19,858 nt of DNA from JAWLCA01 sp050485905 (GCA_050485905.1 JBJHCH010000070.1:1-19858); one strand, 5' to 3'. Shown: positions 7,708 to 15,970, counted from the first letter of the stretch. Numbers and translations: made by a program. The notes: generated by a model from the letters alone, not told the origin.

Positions 7708-9165
7708 TCAGACCGCCGGGGTCTGCTGCGCGGCAAGCGCAGCCGACAGGGCGGCCTCGAAGATCTGCATCCCTTCCTCGATCAACGCGTCCGAAGCAGT
7801 CAGCGGGACCATTATCCGGATTGCGTTGCCATGCATACCGCAGGACAGCAGTATCAGGCCGCGCTTCAGCGCCTCGGCACAGGCGGCCTTGGTGAGGGCC
7901 GCGTCCGGCGTTCCCGTCTCGAAATCTGTCACCAGTTCGACGGCCAGCATCGCGCCCGTGCCGCGGATATCCCACATCCGGTAGGGTGCGGAGCGTGCGC
8001 CGATCTCGGCAAAGCGCGTCCTCAGATTCGCGCCGATAGCGGTGGAGCGGGCCAGCAGCCCCTCGGACTCGATGACCTTGATCGCTGCCAGCGCCGCCGC
8101 GCAGGCGACGGGATTGCCGCCATAGGTGCCGCCAAGGCCGCCGGGGGCGACCGCGTCCATCACCTCGGCCCGGCCGACGACTCCGGCCAGCGGATAGCCG
8201 CCGGCAAGGCTTTTCGCCACAGTAATCAGATCCGGCGCGACGCCGGAATGCTCCACCGCGAACCAGGTGCCGGTGCGGGCAAAGCCCGACTGGATCTCGT
8301 CCGCGATCAGCAGGATGCCGTGGCGGTCGCAGAACGCCCGCAGCGCCTGCCACATCTCGGCCGGGACGGGGATATAGCCGCCTTCGCCCAGCACGGGTTC
8401 CAGGATGATGGCCGCAATCCGGTCGGGTTGCGCATCGGTCAGGAACAGGCCCTCAAGCGCGCGCATCGAATCCGCGACCGTGGTGCCAGCGCGGGCATCT
8501 GGCAGGGGAGCGCGGAAGATGTCGGCAGGGTAAGGGCCGAAATCCTTCTTGTACGGCGCGACTTTGCCGGTCAGGCCGAGCGTCAGCAGCGTGCGGCCGT
8601 GGTAGCCGCCGGTGAATGCGATGACGCCGGGCCGGCCGGTCGCGGCGCGGGCGATCTTCACCGCATTCTCCACCGCCTCAGCGCCGGTGGTGACCAGCAG
8701 CGTCTTCTTGGCGAAGTCGCCGGGTGCCAGCGCGTTCAGCTTTTCGGCCACCGCCACGTAGGATTCGTAGGGCACGACCTGAAAGCTGGTGTGGGTGAAG
8801 CGCGCCTCCTGCGCCATGGCGGCGGCGACGATCTTCGGGTGACGGTGGCCGGTGTTCAGCACTGCAATCCCGCCGGCGAAATCGATGTAGCGGTTACCTT
8901 CGACATCCCAGAGCTCCGCGTTCTCGGCATGGTCGGCAAAGACCGGGGCTGCCGAGGCAACGCCGCGGGCAACAGCGGCAGCGCGACGGTCGAGCAGCGC
9001 GGCATTGCTGGTGGCTTGACGCGGCGCGGCCGGCCAGTCCGGCGTCACGACGCTGGAGGCGACGGTGGCAGAAGCCGCCGCGGCCGCGGCGAGCGTTGCA
9101 GGCTTCTTGCGAGGACGGCGGGCGGCGGGTCGCTTCTGCTCGGTCGTCTTGTCGGCGTTCTTCAT
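7708..9165 (-). CDS. gabT: Class III aminotransferase, 4-aminobutyrate transaminase type, with basic N-terminal tail
   Basis: A 485-residue PLP enzyme of aminotransferase class III. It most resembles GABA transaminase, which converts 4-aminobutyrate and 2-oxoglutarate to succinic semialdehyde and glutamate. Visible motifs are GGIAVLNTGHRHPKIV (98-113), TTGAEAVENAVK (159-170), FTGGYHGRT (184-191), ADEIQSGFARTG (288-299) and the PLP lysine K318 in ITVAKSLAGGYPL. The core starts near residue 52 (TSNAALLDRR), where GabT proteins normally begin; before it is an unusual 50-residue tail rich in Lys, Arg and Ala. AGAGGA lies 6 bases upstream of the ATG at 9165, which supports the long form. The gene is divergent from an XRE-cupin regulator, suggesting control by it. 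A related omega-amino-acid or diamine aminotransferase is an alternative. Confidence 0.85.
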   Translation of the reverse strand: MKNADKTTEQKRPAARRPRKKPATLAAAAAASATVASSVVTPDWPAAPRQATSNAALLDRRAAAVARGVASAAPVFADHAENAELWDVEGNRYIDFAGGIAVLNTGHRHPKIVAAAMAQEARFTHTSFQVVPYESYVAVAEKLNALAPGDFAKKTLLVTTGAEAVENAVKIARAATGRPGVIAFTGGYHGRTLLTLGLTGKVAPYKKDFGPYPADIFRAPLPDARAGTTVADSMRALEGLFLTDAQPDRIAAIILEPVLGEGGYIPVPAEMWQALRAFCDRHGILLIADEIQSGFARTGTWFAVEHSGVAPDLITVAKSLAGGYPLAGVVGRAEVMDAVAPGGLGGTYGGNPVACAAALAAIKVIESEGLLARSTAIGANLRTRFAEIGARSAPYRMWDIRGTGAMLAVELVTDFETGTPDAALTKAACAEALKRGLILLSCGMHGNAIRIMVPLTASDALIEEGMQIFEAALSAALAAQQTPAV

Positions 9166-9187
9166 GGCAATCCTCTAGTCTGCGGTT

Positions 9188-9344
9188 GTTTAGTATTTCA
9201 ATATCGCGTTTAGCATATCCGGTCCATGGATTTCTTCAGATCGATCGATTTGGAACCCGGAAGTCTCACCGAGAAAGAAAGACTACTTCGTTTCGCGCAG
9301 AGGTCATGTTTGAGGGATTGCGTCATATGTTGAATTTGCTAAAC
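9188..9344. promoter_or_regulatory. Three GTTTAGYA sites in the gabT-regulator divergent region
   Basis: The 202-base A/T-rich region between the two divergent starts holds three copies of GTTTAGYA. Two are on the plus strand at 9188-9195 (GTTTAGTA) and 9208-9215 (GTTTAGCA), exactly 20 bases apart, near the aminotransferase start. One is on the minus strand at 9337-9344, close to the regulator start. The 9188 and 9337 copies also share the following TTCAA(C/T)AT with a one-base gap. The placement over both putative promoters fits operators for the adjacent XRE-cupin protein; binding is inferred. Confidence 0.45.
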
Positions 9345-9367
9345 ATTTCTTATCAGTGGAGGTGCGA

Positions 9368-9946
9368 ATGGATATCGACATCGGCAGCCGGCTGCGCACC
9401 GTTCGAACCGCACGCGGCCTGTCGCAGCGCGAACTTGCCGCGCGGGCCGGGCTGACCAACGGCACGATCTCGCTCATCGAGCAGAACAAGACCAGCCCAT
9501 CGGTGGCGTCGCTCAAAAGCGTGCTGGATGCGATTCCCATGACGCTCTCTGAATTTTTCTCGGTGGCCGAGCAGACGGGCGCGCCGCGATACTTCTACGC
9601 AGCGTCAGAGTTCACCGAACTTTCGCCGCAGGATCTTGGGCATCAGCCTGGTCGCGGGGCGCGGGTTTCGCTGCGACAGATCGGCGATGCGGCCCGCCAC
9701 ACCCTGCAGATCCTGCACGAGCGCTATCCGCCAGGCGCTGATACCGGTGACGAGATGCTGCGCCACGAGGCGGAGGAGGGCGGCGTGGTGATCGCGGGCA
9801 TTATCGAGATAACCGTGGACGGCACCTCTCGCGTCCTGAACCCCGGCGACGGGTATCTGTTCGATAGCCGCCTGCCGCACCGGTTCCGCAACATCGGGGA
9901 TGCCGACTGCATCATTGTCAGCGCCTGTACACCGCCGACGTTCTGA
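9368..9946 (+). CDS. XRE-family transcriptional regulator with C-terminal cupin domain
   Basis: A 192-residue cytoplasmic regulator. Residues about 6-62 form an XRE helix-turn-helix (RLRTVRTARGLSQRELAARAG, then NGTISLIEQNKTSPS). Residues about 110-190 form a cupin with EEGGVVIAGIIEI and the second-motif region PGDGYLFDSRLPHRFRN. PuuR, the putrescine-catabolism repressor of E. coli, has this same architecture. The ATG at 9368 is preferred over the GTG at 9356 because GGAGG at 9358-9362 sits 5 bases upstream of the ATG and overlaps the GTG. It is divergent from the GABA-transaminase-like gene, so it probably controls that gene and itself, with an amine or amino acid as effector (inference). It converges with the MFS gene, 9 bases between stops. 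Confidence 0.87.
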   Translation: MDIDIGSRLRTVRTARGLSQRELAARAGLTNGTISLIEQNKTSPSVASLKSVLDAIPMTLSEFFSVAEQTGAPRYFYAASEFTELSPQDLGHQPGRGARVSLRQIGDAARHTLQILHERYPPGADTGDEMLRHEAEEGGVVIAGIIEITVDGTSRVLNPGDGYLFDSRLPHRFRNIGDADCIIVSACTPPTF

Positions 9947-9955
9947 GCGCGCTTG

Positions 9956-11179
9956 TCAGGCGGCGATCGGCAGCCCGCGACTGGGTTTGCGCGTCCGCAG
10001 CAGGATCAGCAACATGATCCCGATGTTCAGCCCGTTCCAGGCAATGCCGTTCAGGAACGCCATCTGGTATGATCCGGTCAGGTCGTAGATCCAGCCCGAC
10101 ATCCAGCCACCCAGCGCCATGCCGAGGATCGTCGCCATGATGACGAAGCCCACCCGCGCGCCCGCTTCATGCGCAGGCAGGTATTCACGCACGATGATCG
10201 CATAAGCCGGTACGATCCCGCCCTGCGCGAGGCCGAAGACCAAGCTGACGATATAGAGCGACATGAGCCCGTCGAATGGCAGGTAGAGGAATAGCGCAAG
10301 ACATTGCAGCACCGATCCGATCAGCAGTGTCATCACCCCGCCAAGTTGGTCGGCGATCAGCCCCGAGACCAGACGCGAGACCACGCCTCCCAGCAGCATC
10401 AACGACAGCATTTCCGCCCCGACCGCCGGGCCATACCCCAGATCGACGCAGAGCGCGACGATATGGACCTGCGGCATCGACATCGCCACGCAACAGCCGA
10501 GGCCTGCAAGCGCGAGCAGCCATTGCAGCGTCCGAGGAGAGAAAGCGATGGCGCGCGGCTCAAGGCCGGGGGCAGGTCCGTGAGACGGATGCGTCACCAG
10601 CGGTAGCCGCGGCCGCAGCAGAAGGGCGAGCGGGATGATCGTTGCAGTGATCAGAAGCGCGAGGAGCAGATAGACCGCGCGCCAGCCATGCTGTGTCAGC
10701 ACACCTGCCAGCAGGATCGGCCAGATTGCGCCCGACAGGTAGTTTCCGCTGGCGGCGATAGCCACCGCAACGCCGCGGCGGCGCTGGAACCAGTGCGAAA
10801 CGTCGGCGATCAGCGGCCCGAAGCTTGCCGCGGCGCCGATCCCGATGACGAACTGGAAAAGCGACAGGACCAGCACCGAGCCGCTGAGCGCCGAGGCGAC
10901 GAAGCCGGCGCCACAGGCAAGGGCCGCGCCGGTCAACGCGCGCGTTATGCCGAAACGGTCGACTGCGCGTCCGATGACAAGGTTGCCGAGTGCGAAGCCG
11001 AGCATCGTCGTCGCATAGGGCAGCGCGGCACCGCCGCGCGCGATGCCGAACTCTGCCTGCACCGCCGGCAGGATGACGACGATCGACCACATGCCCACGT
11101 TGCCGATGGTCGCAATGGTCAGAGACACGGCGAGCCGTATCCAGGATGCGCGACCGTCGGGTGAATACTGGGCTTCCAT
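9956..11179 (-). CDS. MFS transporter
   Basis: An inner-membrane major facilitator superfamily carrier of about 407 residues with twelve hydrophobic segments in two halves, and a basic loop between the halves (LLLRPRLPL and what follows). MFS signatures include GRAVDRFG between helices 2 and 3 and the WFQRRRGVAVA loop, a form common in monocarboxylate- and oxalate/formate-type carriers. The substrate is unknown. I start at the ATG at 11179 (MEAQYSPDG), which gives a normal short N-terminus; an upstream in-frame ATG at 11221 would add 14 residues. Neither has a convincing ribosome binding site. It follows the sugar kinase on the same strand within 30-72 bases, so they may be co-transcribed, which would favour a sugar or sugar acid as substrate (inference). 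Confidence 0.8.
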   Translation of the reverse strand: MEAQYSPDGRASWIRLAVSLTIATIGNVGMWSIVVILPAVQAEFGIARGGAALPYATTMLGFALGNLVIGRAVDRFGITRALTGAALACGAGFVASALSGSVLVLSLFQFVIGIGAAASFGPLIADVSHWFQRRRGVAVAIAASGNYLSGAIWPILLAGVLTQHGWRAVYLLLALLITATIIPLALLLRPRLPLVTHPSHGPAPGLEPRAIAFSPRTLQWLLALAGLGCCVAMSMPQVHIVALCVDLGYGPAVGAEMLSLMLLGGVVSRLVSGLIADQLGGVMTLLIGSVLQCLALFLYLPFDGLMSLYIVSLVFGLAQGGIVPAYAIIVREYLPAHEAGARVGFVIMATILGMALGGWMSGWIYDLTGSYQMAFLNGIAWNGLNIGIMLLILLRTRKPSRGLPIAA

Positions 11180-11251
11180 TGGCGCGACGATAGGGCCGGT
11201 TCCTCGCCTTGCCCAGAGCATTACCGTGGCGTCGTCGACGAAGCCGTGCCG

Positions 11252-12184
11252 TCAGGTCAGATCCGTCAGATGCGGCGGGTCGCAGCCCTCGCGGCCGCAG
11301 GTCACGGCTGCGGCGCGTGCAGCCTCGCCCATCAGCGCGCGCACCTCCGAAGCGGGCAGGTCAGCCAGTGCGGCGCGAGACAGGGCTTTACGACGTGCAA
11401 GTCCGGCAAGCAGCGTCGCCATGAAGGTATCGCCCGCGCCGACGGTATCCACCAATTTAGGCACAGCGACCGCGGGCACCTCCAGCTTTCCGGCCTGCGA
11501 CCAGCCCACCGCGCCATCGCCCCCCTTTGTGAGGATCAGCAACGCGGGCTTGGCGTTCTCAAGAATTGCCTCCGCCGCCGTCTCCAGATCGGTGTCGGGG
11601 GCGATCCACTGCAGATCCTCGTCCGACAATTTGATGAGGTCGGCGCTGGCCATCACCCGGTCAAGCCGGGGGCGGTAATCGTCATGCTTCGCCACGATCA
11701 TCGGGCGCACGTTGGGGTCGAGCGTGGTCAGCAGGCCAGCGTTGCGGGCGCCGGTGAACAGCGCCTCCCAGACATAGGCATCGGGGCCACCGGCCAGCGC
11801 AAGCGAACCGATGTGCAGCGCGCTTGCATCTGCGGGCATCGAGGCGCGCAATCGGGGCAGGGTGATGTCACGATCCGCGGTGCCCTCGCGATAGAACTGA
11901 TAGCTCGGCTGGCCATTCGCAACTGTCACGAGGGCCAGGCATGTCGGCGCCTCCGACCGGCCGCCAAGCAGCGCCACCCCCTCTGCCGCCAGGGCAGATG
12001 CCAGCCGCTCGCCCAGGGCGTCGGTGGAGAACGGGGTCAGGTAGCCGACCCGCTCCCCCTGCCGCGCCAGTGCCTTGCAGAAGTTGTAGGGGGAGCCGCC
12101 GGGCATCGCGCGGAACTCCGGCACCGACCCGGCACTTGGCTTCTGGATGAAGTCGATCAGGTTCTCGCAGCCGCAAAGGATCAT
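11252..12184 (-). CDS. PfkB-family carbohydrate kinase (fructokinase-like)
   Basis: A 310-residue ribokinase/PfkB-family kinase that phosphorylates a sugar using ATP. GGSPYNFCKALARQG (29-43) is the N-terminal sugar-binding signature, and DTVGAGDTF (246-254) is the C-terminal one, with catalytic base D252 and the GAGD anion hole. The end, AAAVTCGREGCDPP (291-304), resembles that of bacterial fructokinases. The ATG at 12184 is preceded by AGGAGG with 4 bases spacing, so the longer upstream frame is not used. The gene lies upstream of the MFS carrier on the same strand. Fructose is the best guess; other hexoses are possible. Confidence 0.85.
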   Translation of the reverse strand: MILCGCENLIDFIQKPSAGSVPEFRAMPGGSPYNFCKALARQGERVGYLTPFSTDALGERLASALAAEGVALLGGRSEAPTCLALVTVANGQPSYQFYREGTADRDITLPRLRASMPADASALHIGSLALAGGPDAYVWEALFTGARNAGLLTTLDPNVRPMIVAKHDDYRPRLDRVMASADLIKLSDEDLQWIAPDTDLETAAEAILENAKPALLILTKGGDGAVGWSQAGKLEVPAVAVPKLVDTVGAGDTFMATLLAGLARRKALSRAALADLPASEVRALMGEAARAAAVTCGREGCDPPHLTDLT

Positions 12185-12391
12185 GTCGCCTCCTGGTCTC
12201 CCATCGGCCCCTGACTGGCGGAGCCTCTCCGGCGCCGGAACGCCGCCCCTCGATGCAGTTTCAGCCTGTCCAACATGCCGGCTACACCGTCGGATCGCGT
12301 AGCAGAAAGCAAATCGCGGCGCCACTGCCGATCAGGGTGCAGGTGGATTGGCGGGGTGTTGTCAAAACAGTCGCCGGACGGTCCGCGCCCC

Positions 12392-12421
12392 TTGCGCCGG
12401 GCAACCGACTGCCAATATAGA
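12392..12421 (+). promoter_or_regulatory. Possible sigma-70 promoter for tRNA-Gly
   Basis: TTGCGC at 12392-12397 and TATAGA at 12416-12421 are separated by 18 bases and lie just before the tRNA. The -35 is moderate and the -10 good. The predicted transcription start would leave a leader of only a few bases. Confidence 0.35.
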
Positions 12422-12429
12422 GGGCGGGC

Positions 12430-12503
12430 GCGGGTATGGTGTAATGGTAGCGCCTCAGCCTTCCAAGCTGATGGTGCGGGTTCGATTCCCGCTACCCGCT
12501 CCA
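12430..12503 (+). tRNA. tRNA-Gly (anticodon TCC)
   Basis: The cloverleaf is complete: a 7-bp acceptor stem of GCGGGTA with TACCCGC, a D loop with AATGGT, an anticodon stem TCAGC/GCTGA (12455-12459 and 12467-12471) around loop CTTCCAA with anticodon TCC at 12462-12464, and a T arm GCGGG-TTCGATT-CCCGC. The discriminator is T and CCA is encoded (12501-12503), total 74 nt. It reads GGA and GGG glycine codons. It stands alone between a sugar kinase and the convergent EF-G-like gene; no integrase or duplicated 3' end suggests use as an attachment site within the window. Confidence 0.97.
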
Positions 12504-12519
12504 AGTCCACTGCGCGCGC

Positions 12520-14454
12520 TCAGGCATGGGTCAGCGCCTCCAATCGGGCCTTGCTGACCGCTTCGGCCTCGCGCCCATATACTTCCTCGAAGTGATCGAA
12601 TGCGGTTTCGACCCAGGCGGTGCCCTGGGTGGCCGAGGCCAGCGCCTGTGCGAGTTCCTCGATCGCGGTTGCGGGCATGGTGGCGCGGAAGATGTCCCAG
12701 CCGCGGAACTCGGGGTCGCGGTCAAAGCCCAGCACCTGCCCCTTCAACCCCGTCACCAGCGGCGCTAGCCCGCCCGAGGCGGCGGAGGGCACATGGATCG
12801 CCACGCTCTCGATCACTTGCAGCAGCAGCGGGCCGGCCTGCGCCAACCCTTCGCGCATCCCCATCCGGGCGGCGGTGCGAAAGGCGTGGTCGGAGCTGTC
12901 CACCGCATGATGTTTCCCATCGGTCAGTGTGACGGCCACATCGACCACCGCAAAGCCCAGCGGCCCGCGTCCCAGCGCCTCGCGCGCCCCGGCCTCGACC
13001 GCGGGGATGTAGTTGCGCGGAACCGCACCACCCTTCACCACCTCGTCAAAGGCGAAGCCTTCGCCGCGCGGCAGGGGGCGGATGGTGATGGCAATATCGG
13101 CGAACTGCCCGGCGCCGCCCGATTGCTTGCGGTGGCGGTACTTCACCTCTGTGGACCGGCTGATCGTTTCTCGCCAGACCGGGTGCGGGGCGCGCACCTC
13201 GACCGACAGCCCGAAATCGTCCTTCAGATCGGCCAGCACCCGGCGCAGATGAAGGTGGCCCTGAAGCTTCAGCACCGGTTGGCCGGTCTCTTCCTCGGTC
13301 TCGGTCTGTAGCAGCGGGTCGGTGTCCTGCAACCGGGCCAGCGCGGTGGCAAGGCGCGTCTCTTCCTGCTCTGACGCCGGGATCGGGACGCGTGCGAGCT
13401 TTGCAGGCAGCGGCGCGGCCCAGTCTGGACGGGGCAGGGCTGCGGCAGATGACGCAAGCCCCTGCGCTGCCAGGTGGTCGGATTTCACCGCCAATCCGAT
13501 CGCCCCGCTGACTAGTGCCGGGATGGCCTTGCCCCCAACGGCCTGAAGGCCGCCCACGTTGCCGCCCGCAAGCAGATTGCCCGTCGCAACCCCGTCGTCC
13601 AGCGCGCGCAGGGCGACGACCTTGCCCAGATGCTTGCGTGTCTCGGCCTGGAAGGTGACGGCGCGCAGTCCATCGCCGCCTAGCCGTGCCGCAAGCGCAT
13701 CAACCGCCGGCGCCTCGTGCCGCAGGGCCTTCATCAGCCGCATCAGACCATTGCGGTGCAGCGCCGCGCCCAGAAACGCCGGGACGACCACCGTCTCGGC
13801 CAGTTCCCGTGCCGCGATGCTATAGATCGCATCGGCGGGCGGCGCGCGATCCTCGATCAACTCCTCCAGCAGCGCATCGTCGAAATCCGACAGATGCTCC
13901 AGCAACTCGCCACGGGCCTCGGCCTCCCGCTCCGCTAGGTCGGACGGCAGTTCGACCAGCGTGGACGGCCCCCCCGGCCGATAGCGCCACGCCCGTTCCG
14001 AGATCAGATCGACCGCACCCACGACCTGTCCGCCCTCACGGATCGGGATCTGGCGCAGCACCATCGGCTGGCTGCAGTATTCCTGCAACGCCGCCACGAT
14101 GTCGCGCACCCGCCCCGCGGGCGCGTCCATCTGGTTGATGAAGATCAGCGCGGGCGTGCCCGCCGCGGTTACTGCGCGCAGAGCAGGTGCGGCCAGCATC
14201 GCCGCGCCCGGGTCGGGCGGCACGCAGATCACTGCCGCATCGGCCGCAAGCAGCGCGCCGGGGGCCAAAGCCCCTGCCTCGGCGCCTCCGGGCAGGTCGA
14301 TGGCGCACCAGTCCTCGCCCATGAAGGAGAACGAGGTCAGGGTCAGCGCCCCGACATTGTCGGTCACAGTCGTCTCGCCGTCGAGTTCCGCAAGATGCCT
14401 GACCATCGTGGATTTGCCGGAACCAGACGGACCCAGTACCGTGAATGTGCGCAT
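12520..14454 (-). CDS. Elongation factor G-like protein with degenerate GTPase motifs
   Basis: A 644-residue homologue of EF-G, somewhat shorter than the usual 690-700. The G domain has a P-loop GPSGSGKST (8-16) instead of the translational AHIDAGKTT type, DLPGG (53-57) instead of DTPGH, so the catalytic histidine is glycine, and NQMD (107-110) instead of NKMD; the RGITI effector segment is absent. The C-terminal domains are better kept: YRHRKQSGGAGQFADI in domain IV, then GPLGFAVVDVAVTLTDGKHH and a domain V ending near HFEEVYG. It is therefore a paralogue, probably not the main translocase FusA; a ribosome-linked accessory role is inference. The start at 14454 places the P-loop near the N-terminus and has CAGG just upstream. 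It is divergent from the deacetylase gene. Confidence 0.83.
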   Translation of the reverse strand: MRTFTVLGPSGSGKSTMVRHLAELDGETTVTDNVGALTLTSFSFMGEDWCAIDLPGGAEAGALAPGALLAADAAVICVPPDPGAAMLAAPALRAVTAAGTPALIFINQMDAPAGRVRDIVAALQEYCSQPMVLRQIPIREGGQVVGAVDLISERAWRYRPGGPSTLVELPSDLAEREAEARGELLEHLSDFDDALLEELIEDRAPPADAIYSIAARELAETVVVPAFLGAALHRNGLMRLMKALRHEAPAVDALAARLGGDGLRAVTFQAETRKHLGKVVALRALDDGVATGNLLAGGNVGGLQAVGGKAIPALVSGAIGLAVKSDHLAAQGLASSAAALPRPDWAAPLPAKLARVPIPASEQEETRLATALARLQDTDPLLQTETEEETGQPVLKLQGHLHLRRVLADLKDDFGLSVEVRAPHPVWRETISRSTEVKYRHRKQSGGAGQFADIAITIRPLPRGEGFAFDEVVKGGAVPRNYIPAVEAGAREALGRGPLGFAVVDVAVTLTDGKHHAVDSSDHAFRTAARMGMREGLAQAGPLLLQVIESVAIHVPSAASGGLAPLVTGLKGQVLGFDRDPEFRGWDIFRATMPATAIEELAQALASATQGTAWVETAFDHFEEVYGREAEAVSKARLEALTHA

Positions 14455-14617
14455 TGACCTGCCCCCCTTGTTGCAGGATCGGCCGTGGCGCCGCGCGGGC
14501 CTCGTGCCGACCCTTGGCCGCATCATCCGCCGCGCGGGGGCGCTGCGTCAATCCTTGGCGTGCCTCTTCCGTCCTGTCGTTGCCTGCGCCATGGTGCGGC
14601 ATCGGCATGGAGGCGGG

Positions 14618-15649
14618 ATGAGAACCTACTTCAGCGAAGATCACCGGCTGCATTTCCCGCAGGCGGAACTGTCGGGCGGCCAGCTTGTGACCCCATACGA
14701 GCGTCCCAGCCGTGTCGAATACGTTCTCAACCGTCTGCGCGAGCGGAAGCTGGGCGAGATCGCTGCGCCGGGTTTGCCCGACATGGCGGCGCTGGCGCGC
14801 ATCCACACCCCTGATTATCTGGAGTTCCTGCAAACCGCCTGGACCGAGTGGAAGGCCGCGGGGATGGAGGGCGAGATCATCGCCGCCCAGATCCCCGCCC
14901 GTCGAATGCATACCGACCGGGTGCCGCGCAACATCGACGGCAAGGTGGGCTACTATTGCTCGGCCCAGGAAACCGCGATGACCGCCGGAACATGGGCCGC
15001 GGCGCTGTCCTCTCTCGCCAGCGCGCAGGCTGCGCAGGCCGAGGTCGCGGCCGGCGCGCGCGCCGCCTTTGCGCTTTGCCGTCCGCCGGGGCATCACGCG
15101 ACGGCCGACATGTTCGGCGGCTACTGCTTCCTCAACAACGCCGCCGTCGTCGCGCAGATGTTCCGCGATCAAGGCGCAGGGCGGGTCGCGGTGCTGGACA
15201 TCGACTTTCACCACGGCAACGGCACGCAGGATATCTTCTACAAGCGGGGCGACGTGTGTTTCGCCTCGCTGCACGGCGCGCCACAGGACGCCTTTCCCTA
15301 TTTCCTCGGCTATGCCGACGAAACCGGCGTCGGCGAGGGGGAGGGGGCGACCCTGAACCTGCCGATGCCGCGCGGCACGGGCTATGGCGAATGGGCCGAG
15401 GCATTGGATCACGCAATTGCGGCGATCCGTGACAGGGGGGTGGAGGCGCTGGTCGTCTCGCTGGGCACCGATGCGTTCAAGGACGACCCGATCAGCTTCT
15501 TCAAGCTCGACAGCCCGGATTTCCGCGACGCCGGTCTGCGGATCGGGCGGATGGGCCTGCCGACGGTGTTCTGCATGGAAGGCGGCTATGCGATCGAGGC
15601 GGTGGGCATCAACGCGGTGAACGTGCTGGAGGGGTTCGAGGGCGCCTGA
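14618..15649 (+). CDS. aphA: Acetylpolyamine deacetylase (HDAC superfamily)
   Basis: A 343-residue zinc deacetylase of the histone deacetylase superfamily; bacterial acetylpolyamine amidohydrolases remove acetyl groups from acetylputrescine, acetylcadaverine and acetylspermidine. Active-site residues are all present: H159 and H160 in RPPGHHA, zinc ligands D196 and H198 in LDIDFHHGNG and D285 in SLGTD, and Y324 in MEGGYAIE. These are each one position from the corresponding residues of Mycoplana ramosa APAH as I recall them (H158/H159, D195, H197, D284, Y323). The long insertion at about 85-110, which closes the active site at the dimer interface in that enzyme, is also present. GGAGG at 14609-14613 fixes the ATG at 14618. 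It converges with hisE, 3 bases between stops. The symbol follows APAH usage and is tentative. Confidence 0.85.
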   Translation: MRTYFSEDHRLHFPQAELSGGQLVTPYERPSRVEYVLNRLRERKLGEIAAPGLPDMAALARIHTPDYLEFLQTAWTEWKAAGMEGEIIAAQIPARRMHTDRVPRNIDGKVGYYCSAQETAMTAGTWAAALSSLASAQAAQAEVAAGARAAFALCRPPGHHATADMFGGYCFLNNAAVVAQMFRDQGAGRVAVLDIDFHHGNGTQDIFYKRGDVCFASLHGAPQDAFPYFLGYADETGVGEGEGATLNLPMPRGTGYGEWAEALDHAIAAIRDRGVEALVVSLGTDAFKDDPISFFKLDSPDFRDAGLRIGRMGLPTVFCMEGGYAIEAVGINAVNVLEGFEGA

Positions 15650-15652
15650 CCC

Positions 15653-15970
15653 CTAGTCGGGTTTTCGGCTCGCCTTTTCCGCGACACCGGAGGTTCCCTC
15701 GCGCCGCGCGAGTTCCGCATCCACCTCGGCGAGCGTGATATCCCGCGCCGCCAGCATGACCAGCAGGTGATACAGCACATCCGCCGCCTCGGCCGTCAGC
15801 CGCTCGCGGTCGCCACGCACCGCCTCGATCACCGCCTCGATGGCTTCCTCGCCGAACTTCTCGGCACATTTCTCCGGCCCCTGCGCGAGCAGTTTCGCGG
15901 TCCAGGAGCTTTCGGGATCCGCGCCCCTGCGCGCCGCAATGGTCGCGGCGAGGCGGTCCAGCGCGCTCAC
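15653..15970 (-). CDS. hisE: Phosphoribosyl-ATP pyrophosphatase
   Basis: A 105-residue all-helical MazG-fold enzyme catalysing the second step of histidine synthesis, hydrolysis of PR-ATP to PR-AMP and pyrophosphate. The metal-binding helices are visible: EKFGEEAIEAV (37-47) and EAADVLYHLLVML (61-73). Length is typical of monofunctional HisE; no HisI domain is fused. The start is a GTG at 15970 that overlaps the hisF stop by 4 bases (GTGA), indicating translational coupling. It is the last gene of the minus-strand his group. Confidence 0.93.
   Translation of the reverse strand: MSALDRLAATIAARRGADPESSWTAKLLAQGPEKCAEKFGEEAIEAVIEAVRGDRERLTAEAADVLYHLLVMLAARDITLAEVDAELARREGTSGVAEKASRKPD

Noticed and set aside
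7648..9213. A 521-codon plus-strand open frame across the aminotransferase gene
   Set aside because: It is antisense to a clearly conserved class III aminotransferase, shows no family motif and is the kind of shadow frame that G/C-rich codon bias creates.
12430..12503. tRNA-Gly as an integration site of a mobile element
   Set aside because: No integrase, no duplicated tRNA 3' end and no foreign-looking cargo appear on either side in the window.
15630..15654. Inverted repeat AGGGGT/ACCCCT at the deacetylase-hisE junction as a terminator
   Set aside because: The stem is only 6 bp with a 13-base loop; the short T run after it on the plus strand is separated by several bases, so support is weak.
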